Assembly (NCBI GenBank): GCA_041390825.1
Contig: JAWKPF010000056.1
Span: forward strand, 1 to 15,655
Length of the DNA: 15,655 nt
Source: Thermomicrobiales bacterium
GTDB taxonomy: Bacteria > Chloroflexota > Chloroflexia > Thermomicrobiales > UBA6265
Direction: 5' to 3'
This document shows positions 12,882 through 15,655 of the stretch, piece after piece. A program made the position numbers and the translations under genes. Numbering within the stretch: the stretch's first letter is position 1; each line of letters starts with the position of its first letter. The notes below the pieces were generated by a model. The model was given only the letters and a program-made list of their open reading frames with translations. It did no database searches and had not been told where the DNA came from.

Positions 12882-15603
12882 TGCGCACCTCGGCGATGCC
12901 TCCGAGCCATTCGGCGGCTGCATCGTTCACGAAGACGAAGCGGACGTATTGCGCCGAGACGGGCGCATCGAGCACGATCCAGCCGTTTTCGTCGACGTAG
13001 GCTGCGGTGGGGTCGAGATCGGTCCATTCGACATTGTCGACCGAGACCGAGAGATAGAGCGTTCCGCTCTGCCCGGACTCACCAGTCTGCCAGGTGATTT
13101 GCGAGAACCCGCTCACCTGACCCAGATCGAGCACGAACATCGTGAGCGGTTGACCGGCCCCGTTGGCTGTCCAGACGGTGGCCGGGTCGTTATCGACCAA
13201 GACCTGACCGGCAGCCGAATCTGGGCTGCGCTGGATGCGCGCGATCGGCAGCCAGATTGCCTCCTCCGGGGCAGGTGCAAGCTCCGGTGTTTCGGTTGGC
13301 AATTCAGGGCCGGAAACTTGCGGTTCGGCCGTTGGTGTCTCAGCGGCCGGAATGGCCTCCGTGGGCGTCAGTACCTCGACGGGTGCGGCCTCCGTGGGCG
13401 TCAGGACATCGACGATCGTCGCGGTCGCTGTTGGCAGCGGAGTCTCGCTGGGCGGCGTCTCCGTTGCAACGAAGGTCGGTGTGGGCGTATCGGGTTCGCC
13501 GGACGGCTGCTCGTCCGTCGGATCGCTTGCCGTGGGCAACCACGGACCCATGACGGTGGGACTGGCCGAGAGATAGGTGCCAGATGCCCAACCCGCGCCG
13601 ATGCCGGTGACATCGAGCGGATACCAGTTGACCGACCCGCTCATGACCGGGGATCCGGTTACGATCGCCGACGTGCCCTTGGGCGCTATGCCGCGCGAGG
13701 AATAGCCAGTTCCCGGGCCGCTGCGGATATTGAGGCCGGCGGTGGTGTAGACCGTTGTGCCGACCGGGAATCCGCTGGTGCTGGTCGCTGTGGCGGGGGC
13801 GGTCTCAGTCGGCGCACCGCCGGACGACACCAATGCCAGGTAGTTTCCCGCGATCCATCCAGAGCCGATACCGGGAATTGTGAGCGGGTAGTAGGTGTAT
13901 GCCCCGCTGACCACGCCGTTTCCGGTGATCGTACCGACGGTATTCGAAGGCACCACGGTGATCACGCTGGAGCTGGTGGACGGTCCGGATCGGAAGTTCA
14001 CCGACGCGGTTGTGCGCACCGTATCTCCGGCAACAAAATCGCCGGGAACGCCGGTGGCGGTGGACTGGGTCGTCGCCGTAGGGGCCGCGGTGGTGGCGGT
14101 GCGGGTGGCAGTGGCGGCCGCGGTCGTTGCGGTGGGCGTTGCCGTGGCGCCGGTCGAGGTGGCAGTTTGGGAAGGCGTGGGTCCGGAGACGCGCGCGAAG
14201 TACTCACCCGCCATCCAGCCACTCCCGTAGCCATCGATGGTTACGGGATAGAACGTGTAGCCGTTGGCGCTGACGGGAGCACCAGTGACTGTGCCAACAG
14301 TGCCTTTCGGCACCACCGCGATGCGGGAGTAGCCGGTTCCTGGGCCGCTGCGAAGGCTAACGCTGGCCGTAAGGGAGAACTGCTCGCCGACGGCATATCC
14401 GCCCGGAATCGTGGTTGGCGTGCGCGTCGAGGTCGCGGCGGGCGCGGTGGCGCCCACGGAGGTCGACGTCCGCGTTGGCGTCGAGGTCGGAGTCGCCGAG
14501 GGGGTCGCGGTACGGGTCGGCGTTGCCGTTGACGTAGCCGTGCCAGGATCGGAACTTGCCGGGTCGAACACGGTCACGTTGTACTGGTAGGTGCGGCTCT
14601 GGCCGCCAACGATCACACCGGAAATGCGCACGACATATGTCTTGTCGGCGCCGGGATTGCCCCAGGACCCAGAATCGGACATGCCGTTCAACCGGAAGAC
14701 GATCGTGTTCTCCCCGTAGCCGGTGGCCGTCGAAGAATCGATCGAGACGGGCACGCTGGAGCCGTTCAGCGTGACGCTCACCGATGCGCCACCGAAACTG
14801 GCGTTCGGATAGGAGAACGACCAGCGTGGAAAGACGACCTGATATGGCACATAGCCGGGGGGCGGCCAGGCGACATAGCCATCGCGCGTGCTTGGGCGCG
14901 GGCCGGTCACGTTCGAGTCCCACACCCAAAGCGAGTTGGCCGACCCATAGCTGCCGTTTGCCGGCACGTCGCCAGTGCCGAACGATTGCGTCTGCGGGTA
15001 GAGAATCCAGCGGCGGTGACCAGCGGCTGAGTTGCCTCCCCCGGCATCCTTCATGTACGCGTCGATCGCCCCAACGCCGTATGCGCCGAGCGCGATGTTG
15101 GAACTGCCGGCTGCTTGCGCTCCTGCCGACGTGTAGCACGCCCAGTTCGATGGCGGAGAATGGCTGAGCTGGTTGTTGCGGCTGAACATCAGCGCGGCTT
15201 GCTGGTTGGATGTGCTCGAGGTGGCGGAGAGTCCGATACCCGACGGCACACCTGCCATGGCGCGATAAAACGCTACCCGGTCGATAACGGCGGCTTTGAA
15301 GGCCGACGTCGTGGTGCCAGCATTGCAACTGGCCTGCGATCCGGTCCAGCCGATGGCCGGTTGGGCGGCATAGTAGCTGTAGAAGAACGCGGCGGACGAC
15401 GATCTGGAGGAGATATCGACTGCCGGAACCGCTGCCGCCTGGACGATGTCGTCGCCCGCTGCGGCGATCACCATCCCATCAGCGAGATAGGGCGCTTCCC
15501 CGAGTACAGCGCCGTCTTGCGCAACGGCCTGTTCGACGGGCAACACAAAAAGACTTGCGGCCGCCATCCAGACCGCAAGTCCAAACGCAGTCAACCGACG
15601 CAT
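12871..15603 (-). CDS. Secreted CAP/SCP-domain protein with three SH3b and a discoidin-like domain
   Basis: A 910-residue exported protein starting at ATG 15603 with GGGAGG 8 nt upstream. Order: signal peptide 1-29 (MRRLTAFGLAVWMAAASLFV, cleavage after AVAQ); CAP/SCP domain about 100-210 with FSRNNQLSHSPPSNWAC (140-156), SSNIALG and GHRRWILYPQ (195-204), the two His being likely metal or active-site ligands; a beta-sandwich region about 255-348; Thr/Pro linker; SH3b domains about 403-472, 523-592 and 612-680, each with a (V/L)(S/N)(L/F/I)RSGP core; an acidic Pro/Thr linker 685-785; and a C-terminal F5/8-type-C (discoidin)-like domain 786-910 with LDLGQVSGFSQI, VSVDNVEWTDL and QYVRFVF. CAP domains occur in secreted defence, wall and sporulation proteins; SH3b and discoidin domains bind glycans. 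No anchor is present. The SH3b domains and linkers are close in style to the other secreted protein at 2205-4823, so they share ancestry. Confidence 0.88.
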   Translation of the reverse strand: MRRLTAFGLAVWMAAASLFVLPVEQAVAQDGAVLGEAPYLADGMVIAAAGDDIVQAAAVPAVDISSRSSSAAFFYSYYAAQPAIGWTGSQASCNAGTTTSAFKAAVIDRVAFYRAMAGVPSGIGLSATSSTSNQQAALMFSRNNQLSHSPPSNWACYTSAGAQAAGSSNIALGAYGVGAIDAYMKDAGGGNSAAGHRRWILYPQTQSFGTGDVPANGSYGSANSLWVWDSNVTGPRPSTRDGYVAWPPPGYVPYQVVFPRWSFSYPNASFGGASVSVTLNGSSVPVSIDSSTATGYGENTIVFRLNGMSDSGSWGNPGADKTYVVRISGVIVGGQSRTYQYNVTVFDPASSDPGTATSTATPTRTATPSATPTSTPTRTSTSVGATAPAATSTRTPTTIPGGYAVGEQFSLTASVSLRSGPGTGYSRIAVVPKGTVGTVTGAPVSANGYTFYPVTIDGYGSGWMAGEYFARVSGPTPSQTATSTGATATPTATTAAATATRTATTAAPTATTQSTATGVPGDFVAGDTVRTTASVNFRSGPSTSSSVITVVPSNTVGTITGNGVVSGAYTYYPLTIPGIGSGWIAGNYLALVSSGGAPTETAPATATSTSGFPVGTTVYTTAGLNIRSGPGTGYSSRGIAPKGTSAIVTGSPVMSGSVNWYPLDVTGIGAGWASGTYLSASPTVMGPWLPTASDPTDEQPSGEPDTPTPTFVATETPPSETPLPTATATIVDVLTPTEAAPVEVLTPTEAIPAAETPTAEPQVSGPELPTETPELAPAPEEAIWLPIARIQRSPDSAAGQVLVDNDPATVWTANGAGQPLTMFVLDLGQVSGFSQITWQTGESGQSGTLYLSVSVDNVEWTDLDPTAAYVDENGWIVLDAPVSAQYVRFVFVNDAAAEWLGGIAEVRILP

Positions 15604-15655
15604 TGGACAGTCCTCCCCGATTGGTCATCAGGAAGAACGCCTGCACCACGCAATT
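15604..15655. other. Upstream flank of the CAP-domain gene
   Basis: Only 52 bp remain. It holds the GGGAGG ribosome site but no promoter I can support. Confidence 0.4.

Noticed and set aside
12820..14532. Plus-strand open frame of 570 codons
   Set aside because: Antisense to the CAP/SH3b gene; very rich in Gly and Arg, no ribosome site, no domain. It follows from the GC-rich third positions and Thr/Pro linkers of the real gene.

Overview
The window is about 15.7 kb of GC-rich bacterial DNA with no rRNA, tRNA, CRISPR array or transposase gene that I can see. A large DUF2298 ('Chlor_Arch_YYY') membrane protein, two secreted proteins built from Thr/Pro-rich linkers and bacterial SH3 (SH3b) domains, a P1/DmpA-type peptidase and an AEC carrier together suggest a Chloroflexota chromosome, perhaps of the Thermomicrobia type. 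The lineage is inference from gene content; no marker gene is present.

Layout. 1-402 has no gene I can support. 403-1994 (+) is a two-gene unit: a small GatC/AtzG-like protein overlapping an amidase-signature hydrolase by ATGA. A 210-bp spacer with low-complexity sequence and an 11-bp inverted repeat separates it from the convergent gene at 2205-4823 (-), a secreted protein with a duplicated two-cysteine domain, 45-bp coding repeats and three SH3b domains. 5137-7428 (-) encodes the DUF2298 polytopic membrane protein. The spacer 7429-7929 holds four 21-bp tandem units and two 132-bp REP/MITE-like units. 7930-8871 (+) is the P1/DmpA peptidase; its stop codon overlaps that of the convergent AEC-family carrier (8868-9815, -), which lies 58 bp downstream of a SIS-domain sugar-phosphate-binding protein (9874-10545, -).

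10546-12050 is the least ordinary part. It has a good sigma70-type promoter whose -35 box lies inside a perfect 15-bp palindrome, a 5' leader with two hairpins that can re-pair with each other, a 37-codon ORF with a near-perfect ribosome binding site, and an intrinsic terminator. Two more small ORFs follow, each with its own ribosome binding site and a hairpin just upstream, then a run of strong stem-loops. No known family is recognised there. It looks like a regulated small-protein or structured-RNA locus.

12051-12782 (+) is a RimJ/RimL-type GNAT acetyltransferase. It converges, across a perfect 14-bp-stem hairpin, on a 910-residue secreted protein (12871-15603, -) with a CAP/SCP domain, a beta-sandwich region, three SH3b domains and a C-terminal discoidin-like domain.

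How the genes relate: the two SH3b proteins appear to be paralogous cell-surface or secreted products that share domains and linker style. Amidase plus GatC-like partner is a functional pair. SIS protein plus AEC carrier is a likely operon. The remaining genes look like independent housekeeping or accessory units.
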